Notes: a model not told the origin generated them from the letters alone. A stretch of 64,000 nt of DNA from Hybos culiciformis (GCA_964007475.1 OZ023273.1:4068176-4132175); one strand, 5' to 3'. Numbered from the stretch's first letter, positions 27,037 through 40,200 are shown. Numbers and translations: made by a program.

Positions 27037-28154
27037 CAGGTTAGACTGGATTTTTTTACTATCTTGACGAAGATAGTAGTTGAATGTATTGGTGAAATTT
27101 TATTACTTTATTGTCAATTTACTATCTTCTCTACTAGCAGGATTTAAATCAAGACAGTTGAGAAGACAGTTGAGAAGATAGTTGACTGGATAGTCACAGT
27201 CAGAAAAAAAGAACAAATATTTTTTTTTTACTTTAACAATACAAAATTAAAAATTGTATGCCTTGTTTTTTTTTTTATCACTGTACTAAAAAAAAAAACA
27301 AAAAAATTTAATACAAAAAAATGAAAACATGATAAAAATCTTGATAGAAATCAGGATAGTAAAAAGAACAGTGAACTCAAAATACTTCCACTGAGACACC
27401 TTTATGTATACAAAGTTTTAAAAATGTTCTACATTAGAAGTGGAAATTTGGGCTTTAATGTTGTGGCTAATCATAATCTCCGATCAAACAATTTGAATCT
27501 TAAATTAATACCCTTATTTAACTGCACTCTTTATTCTAGATTTTTCACAATTACAGCACCACGGATATTCAATAAGTTGCCGCCTACTCTACGGATAATA
27601 GACAAGTTAATGAGATTTTTGGTAGAGATAAAGAAATGGCTTTTTGAACAGATCAATAGTGATATTGAAGCTTTGTTTGGAGTTGTTTCCTAGCTCAGCT
27701 CTTGTCTCTTATCTGATTATCTGATTCTTATACACTAGTACACAAATTGTATTGCGAACTTCTTTGTAAAATCGCCTTCATTATTTCCCTAACATTGTCA
27801 TGTTTCATATTTTAGTTTTTCATCTAATTGCTTGATTTTTCTTTTTCTTTTTTTTTATTTTCTCACAAATGTAATTAAATTAATTCAAACTGTATTTTAT
27901 ATTTAATTTTAGAGTTGAGAAAATTTTCAGTAATTTTACTAATCAAACATTTTTATGTAATTTATATTATATTGATATAAGAATATTTTTTAAGAATATT
28001 TTTCAAGAACTCCTCATCTCATCATTAATGTAAGATTATTTTTTGTCGATACTCGCCACTAGTATTTTTTTATATACTACAGAGTTATTGTAAATTTTAT
28101 TGTATCCAAATAATTTATTTGATAAGAACTCATGTAAAAAAAAAAAAAAAAAAA

Positions 28155-28197
<43 letters not shown>

Positions 28198-28286
28198 CAC
28201 TCAATCAACTATCTTCTTACAAACACAGATAAAAAACACATACAATGATCAGTTTACTATCCAGTTTACTATCCAGTCTAATCTCT
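27037..28286. mobile_element. TIR element interrupted by a LINE fragment
   Basis: The left end has gttagactggattttt and the right end actatccagtctaatctctg. A shorter inverted copy lies at 48643-49123, and matching sequence includes actatcttctct, gcaggatttaaatca, tggatagtcacagtcag and caaacacagataaaaaacac. The extra length is explained by a LINE 3-prime fragment inserted at 27368-28190. Exact termini are uncertain by a few bases. Confidence 0.75.
27368..28190 (+). mobile_element. Truncated LINE 3-prime end with poly-A tail
   Basis: The open frame at 27424-27693 encodes 89 residues ending a reverse-transcriptase polyprotein; YSRFFTITAPRIFNKLPP is the characteristic C-terminal motif of non-LTR elements of the Jockey/CR1/RTE kind. 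Upstream, KILPLRHLYVYK is readable in another reading register. A UTR follows and the insert ends in a long A-rich tail (28138-28190). The 7-bp target duplication aaaaaga flanks it at 27361-27367 and 28191-28197. It is a 5-prime-truncated dead copy. Confidence 0.8.
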
Positions 28287-28811
28287 GCGTTATAGACGGG
28301 TTAAATATTTATTCAAATTGTTGAAATTGAAAGTTCGCTACAGACGTATAAACTAAACTAAAGCCCATCTCATTCACTTTGGAGCCAGGTTTTTATTTTC
28401 TAACAGATCACTTATCAAAAAATCATTTCAGTCAGCACCGACGATATAAATTGGAAGCACTTTGCAAAGTATAAAAACAAATCCATTCAAAGCATAACGT
28501 AGGCTGAAGGTATATGCATAAAAATCATAAAAAATTTTTATGTTTGAAACTATATCAAAATTACTAATGGAAATTAAAGATTGGTCTATAAAATAGGATT
28601 ACGATTACCAAAAGAAAACATAAATTATTTATTAAATACAAAAATATAACACTTTATGACTTTCTGCAAATTTTTTTTATCATTTTTAGTGTTTGCGTGG
28701 CATCAATTACTTTGACAATTTATGCTAACAGTATAGGTACCTATAAAATTTGGTACATAAATTGTATACGCTTTCTGACTTTTTGAATCCATAGAGAAGT
28801 ATACTATACAA

Positions 28812-29120
28812 CAGACGACGCGATCATCGATTTCGAGCTAGCGCGAGCGACGCAGCGACGTTTTTTGGACTAGCAGCAGCGACAAATTTTTAGGTGAAAG
28901 CGATCGCTAGCAGCCATATAAGTTAAAAAAAAACAAAACCAAGCAGCAACGAAAATTTTTGTTTTTTTTTGTTTTTTTTTTTTTTAACGTTTTTTTTTGT
29001 TAGCGATTATCAGCGGCGCAGCAGCGCGATTAAGAATTTTTTTTTTAGCCGCAGCCCCCAAAAATTTAAAATTTCTCTGCTTAGCCGCCGCGACTAAAAA
29101 TATGATCGCGTCGGCCTCTG
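28812..29120. mobile_element. hAT-like MITE with perfect 8-bp target duplication next to a Tudor gene start
   Basis: A 309-bp element with ends cagacgacgcgatcat and atgatcgcgtcggcctctg. It is flanked by ctatacaa at 28804-28811 and 29121-29128. The interior is rich in agcg/gcagcg-type repeats. It lies about 145 bp upstream of the start codon at 29265, probably in promoter or 5-prime UTR sequence of that gene. Confidence 0.88.
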
Positions 29121-29264
29121 CTATACAAACAAAACAATAAACAAGAGACTGCATTTGTTTTCTGTTGATAAGCAAGCCGATTTAGCAAAAAAATAAAAGA
29201 AGAAAAATCTTAAAATCAAGTTTCATTGATAATTTATTTTAACGAATTTGTGTGTGGCCTCAAC

Positions 29265-32200
29265 ATGGATAAAATAAATCTTTATGATAACCAAAATCTG
29301 GACAGCTACAGCGATGGAGAAGGAGAAGAGGGTTTGTTTTTTTTTTTTTTTTTAATAGCTCAATGATGAATGATGAGTTCCAAAAATTATTTGATTTCAT
29401 TTTGTAGATCTTTATAGAATTATAGATCTTATAACCGTGTTGCTTTCAGGTTTTAATGAACAGGATTAATTATTAATATTGATAAATTTTTAATATTGAT
29501 AAATTATTTATTAATATTGATAAATTAATAGTTAATCCTGTTTTTTCTGCCTTTGCGACTCAAATATGAATATGAAATGAAACATATTGAATTAATTCCG
29601 GCAGCTCTGTGGATGAAAGTTTAATTAAATCAAATAGGTACCTACCAGTAGATAGGTACCAAACACATCAAAATTTTGATACATGTATTAAAATTCCGAT
29701 AACTGACAGACTTAAATATTAATTTCGAAAACACTTGACCCAACTTGACCTGACCACATACCTAGGTACCTTGTTTCTTTGATTATTAATAAACTAATTT
29801 GTTATTTCTGTTATCACTTTGTTTCCTATTTCTGTAAAAAAAAATTTGATTGCAATAATATTTTTTAGATGATGAATGTCAACCCGTTACTCTTGAAACT
29901 GTTGATTCTTTTCAAATGGAAAATTATTGTCTTTGCATAAAAAATGTACCAAAAAAAATGGAAGAAAGGGAATTACAACATTTAATATTGGAACATGGGA
30001 AAATAAATAATCTTCATAAGGGAAATAATGGTCCATATTGGTTTATTAATTGTAAAAGTCAAAGGTAAAATAGGTGCCTACATTATTTAAACTTTATTTC
30101 GTTCTATTGATTCTCAATTTTTTGTAATTTTTACAGTGATATGGAATCAATATTGAAAGGCATGGAGCGTAATCGGTTTGGTATGAAAGTGGAAATTAAA
30201 AAAGAAAAAAAAAAAGAGATAAATCATATTTCATATGATTCGGTACGCTTTCCTATTCATAATTTAAACGATAACGATAATAATAGAGGAGTTGATTTAA
30301 CAAATAGGTGAGAATACGACGGAACAATTTCCTGAATGAATTTTTGAAGTGAAGCGTCGTTATGCTAAAAATTATCTTATTTTTTCGGTTTTACATTTAT
30401 GGGTCTAAAATTTTAAAGAAAGCTGAACATACACATACACTGCACTTGAGCACTTATTATTAATTGTGAAAATCTTTTTTGTTCCATTAATACAAAAATA
30501 AAGCAAATTTTTTAGTAAAAAAATACTTTAAACGAAATGGAATAGAACAGATCAAATATATTGGTGTAGCTTGCTTAAAAATTAAATAAAATTGTATAAT
30601 TTGCCAACATAATTTTTTTTTTAGAAAATTGAAATTTTTTGTTGAAAATCCTGTTCCCAACATAAAATATTCATTTGAAAATTTAGGAGGAAGTCTCAAT
30701 AGTTCAGCTGCAATTGGAAGAACGGATTCAACTGCAAAAACTCGGTAAAAATATTATTTTTCTGCATTTTAAAATTTTTTTTATAATATTTTTTTTTAAC
30801 ACACACAGTGATCTTATGTTGAAAAGATTCACAAAAGAAGCTAATGATTCAGTAAGAGTTCATGATTCAAAAAAGGTAAAGAAGCGTTTTCAAAAGAAAA
30901 TAATATTAATATAATTTTTTTAAAATGCCTCGTAAAACTGTCTTATGTGCCCCTGCGCGTTTCAGGCACTACAATCTCCTTTTTCATCTTTTTCATAACG
31001 TAATCTACAACTATGCGATAAAATACTTTTCGCATCACGTCGTTGGATTTCAGGGATTACAACCCCTTTTCCGCAAATTAATTTATGGTATATAGTATCT
31101 TATTTGAATAAAAAAAAATAAAAGAATTTTAATTTTTGAATTACAGGACGTTTATGAAAAATTGTCGATAGAATTTAATTCAATGTCAGTAGGAACCTGT
31201 ATGGTTTGCGGAATTGTTTGTTCAAAATTCTGCGACGAAAGATGTAATGTACATTATTGCTCCGTTAAATGCCAAACTAAGCATTGGAAACAATTTGATA
31301 GTCTTAAAACCCCGTAAGTTATTTATGTTATAAGTTTTTAAAGATTACACTATTTATTTAGTATTTGTCGGAAAACTAAAACTTATTTAAATAATCTTTC
31401 TATCTATATACCAATCTATTCTATATAAATAAAATTGTAAACGTTCATTTGTTCAAAATCTTAAATTTTCGCAAGTTCTTCACCGATTTCTTTGAAATGT
31501 TGATACAATGTTCCATTTGAATATTTGCGTGTTTTTATTTATATACCTACCTATTATACGGACGTAGCACTTATGGCAGGTATAAACCTACTTTTATGAG
31601 CATTTTCAAATCACACAAATGGGAGGCCGGGTACTTCTAGTGTGTAATAAAATGAAATAATATGAAATATAAAACATCGCATCGATTTGGAGTATGTATT
31701 GTATAGTATGTTCCTGACCAAAAAAATAGATTAACCTTACTTTTTTTGTTCTTATTTATTAGTGTTATCAGGGGGCAAATTCTATAACTGTCTTTCAAAA
31801 TAATGTCTATAGAAAAAATTTTTTAAGACATAATATCGTATATCTCTTAAAAAAGTTTTTTGAAAAACATTTTTTTGGGAGACATATTTATATACTTAAG
31901 GTTGCTCAAGCAAGTTTTATGTCATTTGGATTTGGTTTCCTTTTAGATCTATTGATGAACCACAAAAGGAGAACTGCAAATCAGATAATAAATTGTCACT
32001 TCAACTGAATCATAATGACAAACATCAAAATAAAAAACTTAATTCTGTAATGTCAAATATTAATAATGGAAAAGAGAATAACAATGTAAATTTTCTTAAA
32101 TCTACTCCAAGAATTGATCCATCACCATCTTCATCAAAGGTGATCATGTTATTTGCTTATTGCTCCAATAGATTCGTTGTAAGATCCGCTGACTCAAATC

Positions 32201-34038
32201 ATTCGGAAGAATATTTAAATATTTTGAATGAAATTGCTGGAAGCTTTGAAATGGCAAAAGAATTATCATCATTACCAAAGCTCTATAGTTATTGCATAAC
32301 AGAATATGATGGGATTTATTGTCGTGCAATAGTGGATAAAGTGATTTCTAAAAGTGAAATTCACGTTATATATGTGGATTTTGGTAATGCTGAAGTTAAA
32401 AAATTAAGTGAACTTAAAGAATTGCTTCCGGAGCTTCACGAGCTAACACGGTATCCATTTGAAGTGAGATTAAGAAGTTTGGAGAATCTAACGACTATTG
32501 GAAATGAGCAATTCAAAATGTTAACCACTGAACTGATTGATAATAGTGTTCAAATGAAGCTTATTTATGATGATAACAATAAAAATGGATACGTTATTAG
32601 TAATGCTGTATTAATAAAAATACAAACTAATGAATCTATAAACAATATGATGCTAAACATTTTGAGTTTCGGTATTCCAAATGATTATGAACCGATTATG
32701 AAAACTGAAGTTATCTATAAAGAAATTGAGATATACTCAAATATGAAATTAATTGTTTTTGATGTTGAATTCATAGAAGACGGAACTTTGGTTTGTATTC
32801 CTGAAGATTTATACCCACATTTAAAACTATTTGAAGATCAATTGAAAAAATATGCAACAAGTTGTACTAAAGCAATATGTCCAAGGTAGAAAATTTATCA
32901 AATTTTATAAAAACAATATTTATAAATCTAATTAAACTTACATTTTTAATTATCCACAGAAAAACTAAAATTAGTTAAAAAATATCCTGCAATTTTAATA
33001 CCGCCGTACATTTTTTTATCCTAACTTTTAGCACTGATTTCATAGAGTTTGATGTCTTATTTTTTCAGGCCCAACGAAATGTGTGTTGCTGAATATAAAG
33101 GGGTATGGAGACGGGCTGTATGTTATGAAGTTGTAGGAGACGGTAATCCAACGTTAGAATTTATTGATTATGGTGACATTTGTCCAATAAACATAAAAAA
33201 AATTAGAAAATATCCTAAGAACTCAACTTTTCCATGTTGGACTCATATCTATACAATTACAGGTTAGCTTTAAATTTTTTAAATTTTAATTATTTTAACC
33301 TTGATCCAGTGAACCGAAATCAAATGTTGAGGCTTTTCAATTTTCAAAATACAAAAAAATTTATGGCAAATTCTTTCTTTTATTCTGAATTTATTAATGT
33401 ATTTATATTGTAACTGATTACTCATGGATAATTAAAAAGACTTACGAAATTAAAAAAAATTGCAGAAAAGTATACCTAAGTTAAATAAATTCGAAACTCA
33501 TTTTACTTCATTGATTAAATTTTTTATTCCAGCTAAGTTTTTTCTCACATACAATAAACCTACTTAACGATTTTAGTGTTGTTATCAAATTTGATGAGTG
33601 TTGTGGATAATCTATTTCTATTCTATAGGATTAAAAATGTCAACGTATTTATTTTGAAAATTGTCTGAAATAGAAATTTTAATCAACTAAAAAAAAGTTT
33701 CGAATTTATTGAAATAATAGGTTTGTTCTGTAAAAAATGTCTATAGTTGAAAAGGAAGAATATGAATGGTGCTTTTTTATCTTAAACGTGAAAACAAGAA
33801 AATAATTAACCTAATGTATAGAAAGTATAACTAATTTAAATTTTTTCCTATATTTTTAGAAGTGAAAAACATGGTAAATAGCATTACCGATTCAAAAAAA
33901 CGAGAATCAGTAGTTAATCTTTTGAAAGAATTGATAAAGTTGCACGAAATAATAACTCCAGTCGAAATTTCCAAGATGGATGATAGCTCTTATTCTATAA
34001 AGTTACCATATGTGACCGATAAAATGAGAAGTAATTAA
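29265..34038 (+). CDS. RRM-MYND-Tudor-Tudor protein, copy C (Vreteno/Veneno-like)
   Basis: Nine exons join in phase: 29265-29331, 29869-30064, 30137-30307, 30625-30744, 30809-30875, 31147-31313, 31947-32885, 33069-33262 and 33860-34038, giving 699 residues. An RRM spans about residues 40-112 (RNP2-like LCIKNVP, RNP1-like PYWFINCK). Exon 6 holds a MYND-like finger near 225-260 in which the first six cysteines are present but the final His and Cys are replaced by Phe and Lys. Exon 7 has a Tudor domain with YVDFGNAEV, and exons 7-8 a second with FIDYGD. AATAAA lies at 34141. RRM, MYND and two Tudor domains are the arrangement of fly Vreteno and mosquito Veneno, which act in piRNA biogenesis and ping-pong amplification; transfer of that role is inference. 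Confidence 0.9.
29456..29543. repeat. Small palindrome with internal tandem repeat in intron 1 of copy C
   Basis: The outer parts aacaggattaa and ttaatcctgtt are inverted. Between them the motif taatattgataaat is repeated about three times. It could be a very short MITE or a local slippage product. Confidence 0.55.
31380..31930. repeat. Likely interspersed repeat in intron 6 of copy C
   Basis: The segment starting with ataaataaaattgtaaacg, followed by cgttcatttgttc and ttcttcaccgatttctttg, resembles widespread insect interspersed repeats in which a translated tract of this kind recurs. I cannot define ends or a target duplication. No exon is predicted here. Confidence 0.35.
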
Positions 34039-35237
34039 ATTAAATTTATTGATGAATTCAACTTCCTTACTACCTTACCTTTATTTGAATTTCCTCAAAT
34101 ATATTTGGTTCTTTTATTATTATTATAATATTAAAAACTAAATAAATATTTTAGAGCAACTAGGTACACTTGATTATAATAATTATTTAATAATTATTCA
34201 ATTGTGATTAAACACATGGAAACAAAAATTATCTACTTTTCTTCAAGTGAAAAAATTTAATTTCTTTCAATTATTTAAATCATTAAGAAATTCTGTTTTC
34301 TATTTTTGCAGTTTTTTTGTTTTATTTTACAGAAAATAAACGGCCATGAAAAATGCGACAAAAATTGTACGAAAAACACCTCTACCAGAAAATCACAAAA
34401 CTATATTTGAATTTTATTTCTGTGCAGAAACTGCAATTTATCAAAAAAATTAAAAAATTCTTAGAAATAAATGAAATTAAAGAAATTCAAAATTCCAAGT
34501 CACCAGCCCTGGAGAGTAGTATTTTAGCTTTATTTCTGCGTTTGAGATTTTTTATTATCTTTTTCCTTTACTTCAGAATCTAAGCAAATATGTTGAAGTT
34601 TTTGTAAGGCTCATTTGGGCCCAAAAACTCAAAATTTAAAAAATCCGCCTCACCTACCCTGGAGCCAGTTATATATTCTCTAACATATCAAAAAATCACT
34701 TCAGTCCATATTGTATTAACTCTAGAATCAAAGCAAAACCAATACCCATTTTCCGCAGTGAGGGCTCTTAAGAAAACTTATTAATGAATATGAGCATCGA
34801 AATATCCTCCATAAAAATATAATTTATATTACATTGTACTTGACTTGGTTATGAGTAAAACCTGAATAATTGACGAAAACAATTTAAGACCCATTCTTTG
34901 TCTTTTATTCATAATTAATTTATGTTTCATCTCAGACATGTGTTATTTTATTCGGAATTGTTTATCGAATTTTTTGGTTTATTTTTTAGATATCTATATA
35001 TTCTGAATTTATCCTTCAGAAATTTTTTTTATTTTGAATCTTTTTTTTAAATATGAACCTAATATATAATAAAGATATACAAGAAATACAATTTTGTAAA
35101 ATAATTTTTTTCTAAACTATTAAATATTGTATCAATTATTGAATTGTATGGCAACAAAAATATTATAAAATTGAATATGAAAAAGATATAAATGTAAAAC
35201 TTAGTTTTTTTGGTTTTGGTTTTTTATTATGTTGTAT

Positions 35238-35354
35238 CTAGTTTACATGATCGAGTTGAAACAGAGTTGACTTTTCGTTAAGTTGATTTTTAATATGAAA
35301 TTTTTCAACTCGACGAAAACTCAACTCTGTTTCAACCCTATCATGTAAACTAGG
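35238..35354. repeat. ~117-bp hairpin (MITE-like inverted repeat)
   Basis: The arms pair over about 50 bp: ctagtttacatgatcgagtt at the left and its inverse, with atcatgtaaactag, at the right. Both arms include gaaacagagttga or tcaactctgtttc, and the loop is about 15-20 bp. A related, more diverged sequence follows at about 35560-35620 (cgttgaaac...aacgaaaactcaa). Confidence 0.7.
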
Positions 35355-35856
35355 TAATAGTAATAATTCAAACAACAAACCATCGGCCGCAATGTTTAGC
35401 AAGCTATCCAAATTTTGATCATAAAATTTTACTTTATCCGTGAAGCGACATTGAATGATTGTATCAATGAAACTAATTTTAATTGTAAGATATTTCATAA
35501 TTTTTCAACAAGCAAATAGAAATTGAGACAAACCGGATTCACAGTATCTACTACTTTTCAATAATCGCGTTGAAACATTTAGTTTTCGTTGGTTTGAAAC
35601 TTAACGAAAACTCAAATTGACGGCAGAGAGAGCAAAAATAATATTGAAATTTTGTTGAAAAATCGGGATCCCTCTACGTTTGATTTCAAGTAATTCGTGG
35701 CTTTTATATTAATTCAGATAGATGAATTCTATTCTAATCGTTTAAAAATCGAAAAATTGATTCTATGAGCTTATTTTGGCACCAACGCTCTTAACAGACT
35801 GCCAAAAATTAATATTTTTCATTCCCGAAAAATTTCAACAAAAATGTAGAAAACTG

Positions 35857-36457
35857 CAGGTGCTTTGTACTTTTAATATTTGTTTCAATTGTCATGACAC
35901 TAGTTTCAGAAATAGAAATACTTTTTCATCGGTGAATCACTAGTGAATTGGAAGTAATAATTCATGTTGAAGTGAGACAAGATCTTATTTAAAAAGTAAA
36001 TTGTTCGTACTTTTTTGAACTTGCAAGCGATATTCAGCATGATTCAATACAGAGTAGGAAACAGAAATATATGTAAAAATAAAAAACACATTCACTCAAT
36101 TTTTGTTCATGCATTTCACTAAACAATTTGTATTAATTTTTATTTTTCATAAATTTTATGTGTTAGCTTAAAAACATTTAAGAAAATGCAGAATTTTTGA
36201 AATTTCATTAAATTTGTATTTGCTTAAACAAAATATAAGCATATTATTAATAAATGTTACAAATTATTCTTTAAAATCTGAAAAACAACAAATGACACAT
36301 TTTAATATGCCCATATAAATTTTTTTAATGTATATGATTTTAAAATGAAATGTCACAGCTGTCCTTATCGTAGGGGTTTGCAGAAGTTATTTGCAGGATT
36401 TTGCAGAAACGGGAATTCCTTAGCTACGGACAATCGGTACTTACTGAACGTACTATA
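35857..36457. mobile_element. Truncated inverted copy of the 23117-24395 TIR element
   Basis: The right end tacttactgaacgtactata is identical in type to the other copy's terminus. The interior matches the reverse complement of about 23117-23715, including caggtgctttgta, cactagtttcagaaatagaa and aggggtttgcagaagttatt. The other terminus is missing, so this copy lost about half its length. Confidence 0.75.
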
Positions 36458-37240
36458 AGTTTAAAAAAAATATCAAACATGTAGCTACCTAGCTAACTTT
36501 TTTCCATACAAAAACCTTTGTGTACCTACAAACCGCTTTTATGAATTTGATTTTAATATTTTTTTGGCGTAACTGCAGTTTACGTGACCCACTCAGAATC
36601 GGCTGAAACTTGGAGGAGGGGGTAGAGGCAGTGCCCAAACTTCCAAAACTGAAATCTGTTCTTGGGGCAAAGGCCCCGTTTCGGAGATACGGCCCCCCAA
36701 AGTTTTCATACATTTTGTGTGGGAAAATTTTTTTTTTTTCCGATTGGCCCTAAACAATTGTATTTTATTGGTACAGTGACAGAAAAAAATCAAGATTAAA
36801 ATCAAAGCCAGTATGATTTTTGACTCATAAAAATTGCACACATACATTAAAAAAAAATCATAATCATGATTTTTTTTTCATGATTTTTTTTTCAGCAAGT
36901 ATAACCCGCACGTAACCAGCATAAAAAAAAATTTATTATCAGCTTAAAAATTAATCCAAGAGAGGCGCAATCTAACACTTCAATTCTTAACAGACACTAC
37001 TGATAACAATAACAAAAACACAAAAAAAAACAATCAATTTACACAAGCTAAAAAAGTTAAATGTTCAAGCTAAGCTAACCTTAAAAATATTGCATCTTTA
37101 TTTTATTGTTTGTTGCTTCTCCATTATTAATTAATTGTACAGAAATTTCATTCACCAGCAATCCAGCAGAACAGAACAACAACCAGATCAGAAATTAAGA
37201 AAATTATTTTCATTGTTTAGAATATCACCAATACACACAA

Positions 37241-40200
37241 ATGTCAAATTCCAACAATATGGCTCACAGTTTCAATCAATTCCTGAATAACTTCGCCAAA
37301 AAAGGTTTGTTTTTTTTTTTTATCGAATAATCTAAAAATAAATTGACTTCTGATTCCGACAATCAACATCATGAGTTAATTATTTTTTTCTTTTTATTAT
37401 TTTTTATTTATTTGGGAATCACTTTTTTTTTAAGTTTCTCTTCCTTTCAATGTCAATGTAAAAATTTATGTGGTTTGGTTTTGAAAGATCAGAGCCAGGG
37501 TAGAGATTCGAAAAAAAAAAAAAAATTCAATGATTGTGCCTGTCTTTACTGAAATTTTTTTTATGTTGGACTGTAGGCAACGTTCCCTCTAAGGTGGGCG
37601 TGCGGGCGGCCGCCCAGATAAAAAAGGCCATTTTCCCACTCATCAATTTGATTTGCCCACTCATCAATTTGATTTGCCCATTAGAAATATTTTTTTAAAG
37701 AGAAATAATGGAAACTATTTATTAGAAATATAATGCAAACTATTTTTTTTTTTTATCAGCGCATATAAATTTGTCATCATTTTCATTTCGAAAATGCACC
37801 CAGTTTAGAAATAAATTCGTGTAGCTTTGCACACTGAAGTCATGTCTATTGACTGTTTTGACAACCCATTTATTTACATTTTTTCTATCCATGTGTACCT
37901 TTTTTCGCCATTGGAGGCACTAAAATTTTTTGGTTTTAATTTGTCCAATTTTTTTTTAATTTAAAAGATTTGCCCACATTGCATTTTGTACCGCACATGG
38001 ATTTTATAAATTAGAGGGAACGTTGACTGTAGGTGCAAGAAATGATGAGCTGCGAAAATTTTAACAACCGGTTCTCTAAGAGGAACAAATATGTGGCCCC
38101 GTTTCTTGGTTGTTAGACACTCAGTTGCAACAAGTAGGTACTAGGTACACCGCCCTTATTTGATATATCCTTTTTACGGGAGCCGGTCTAATGCCCGGAG
38201 TCGAAAATCCCGGAAGTACGAAATCCCGCAAATTTTTTTTTTCCCGTTCACAAAATCCCGGAAATCATAATCCCGGATTCTGAAATCCCGGAAGTCAGAA
38301 TCCCGGAAAGACGAAATCCCGGAAGTCAGAATCCCGGAAAGACGAAATCCCGGAAGTCAAAATCCCGAAAACACTAAATCCCGGAACTTGAAATCCCGAA
38401 AAGACGTAATCCCTAAGGTTTTAATCTCTAACGCCTCGCAGGAACACTTCAGCTCTCGTAGCAATGGACTATGTTGCGATAAAAATAGGGTTTTAATTCC
38501 TGAAGACACACGAAAAGACTTTGGCTCGCGTAGCCGTGTGTTAAGTTTAGAAAAAGGATGTTTTAATCCCTGAAGCCCCGCAGGGACACGCCAAAAGACT
38601 TTGGCCCGCGTAGCCATGGGTTACGTTGCGAAAAAGGAGGTTTTAGTCCCTGAAGCCCCGCAGGGATACACGAATAGACTTTGGCTCGCGTAGCCATGGG
38701 TTAGGTTGCGAAAAAGGAGGTTTAAATCCCTGAAGCCCCGCAGGGACACGCGAAAAGACTTTGGCTCGCGTAGCCATGGGTTAGGTTGCGAAAAAGGAGG
38801 TTTTAATCCCTGAAGCCCCGCAGGGACACGCGAAGACTTTGGCCCGCGTAGCCATGGGATAGGTTGCGAAACAGGACGTTTTAATCCCTGAAGCCCCGCA
38901 GGGACACGCGACAAGACTTTGGCCCGCGTAGCCCTCGGTTAGATTGCGAAAAAGGAGATTTAAATCCCTGAATCCCCGCAGTTAATTTTTTCTTCCAAAT
39001 TAAATTTTCCGGGATTTTGTACCTGCGGTTTTCTGGTTTCCGGGAATTTGTCCCTCCGGGATTCTGGTTTCCGGGAATTTGTCTTTCCGGGATTCTGGTT
39101 TCCGGGAATTTGTGTTTCCGGGATTTTTGCTTCCGGGATTTTGTCTTCCAGGATTTTTTTTCGGGCTTTTGTACTCGGGATTTTGGCTTTCGGGATTTAG
39201 ACCCCAACCCCCTTTTTACTCATTCTTTTTTGAACAAAAACCCAAAAAAAAAAAAATACGTAGTTTTATAATGTCAAATATGTCAAAAAGCCCATAAAAA
39301 AATCCATAAGTTATTTTTTTATGTGAATTAAAATGAGATGGAATAGGTTGTTTTTCGGTATTAGTTAAAAAAGGAGGAAAAATGCATTGAATGTGTAAAA
39401 TGGGTATATTATTGATAGATAGATAGATAGACATAATACCAGTTAATTATACCTATTTTCATAATTATTTGAAACGTAGGTACGCCGAGAATTCTATTAG
39501 GGCATATGCCATTTTAGGGGTTTTTTTACTAAGTATGGTATCAAAGGTTTTGAAACACGTACTTTCTAAATTTTTGAGCCAATTGTCTGTACACTCTACC
39601 GTTAATGAGATATCAAAATATCGCAATATTTCACTTTATTCCACCTGATACACTAAACAATTTTTTATTTTAAACTTTTATTTTAAATTTTTTATAATGT
39701 TCAATATTTGTAGGACGTGTATAATATACTGAACACAAAAAAAATATGTGAATGTAGGACGTGGAATAAAATAGTATTTTGAGATGTTTTGATTGGCATA
39801 CGCAGGACCTGTGAGAGACACTTGGAGGCCCAGGTCGACAAAATATGTGGTCCCCTCTTTAATGAAAAAAACAAAAACAATTTCATTTTAAACTTTTGAA
39901 AATGTGAAATACTTCTAAGTTCTAACCAAGTATTAACTACTGCTTAATAAACTTTTATATAATTACTATTCGGAATACCCGGTTTCGCAAGGTAGTATCG
40001 AACTTATATTAATATCAAAACACTTTAATCCAGTAAATTTCAAAACCGGCTTCTAAAGTAGCCCCCCGTCGAAACCTCGGATCAAATTTTATAGTACCCT
40101 ATAATTTTCTCGAGTCTCTAGGCTAGTTATTTTCAAAATTTCGTAATTTGTTGTATAACCCCTCAACGGTTGAGGGCCTTTCAACATCGGGTCCAACACT

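Larger units (their letters stand above)
25325..29264. other. Divergent spacer between minus and plus Tudor genes
   Basis: This 3.9-kb region must hold the upstream sequences of both copy B (minus) and the first RRM-Tudor gene (plus). Most of it is mobile DNA: two tandem TIR elements, a nested MITE, a larger MITE carrying a LINE fragment, and a hAT-like MITE ending about 145 bp before the plus-strand start codon. No core promoter element can be assigned with confidence. Confidence 0.7.
34039..37240. other. Spacer between copy C and copy D, repeats only
   Basis: After the polyadenylation signal of copy C I see no exon before the start of copy D. The spacer holds a perfect-looking hairpin near 35238-35354, a partial copy of the 23117-24395 TIR element, and a GC-richer repeat around 36540-36720 (containing ctcagaatcggctgaaact) with no recognisable coding sequence. 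Confidence 0.65.

Noticed and set aside
34353..34583. 76-residue open frame after copy C
   Set aside because: No motif, typical low-complexity Ile/Lys/Phe composition, and it lies beyond the copy C stop and polyadenylation signal.
38357..39297. Several overlapping open frames on both strands around 38.4-39.3 kb
   Set aside because: They follow the 80-bp minisatellite and the inverted arms, are open in more than one frame at once, and match no protein family I know.
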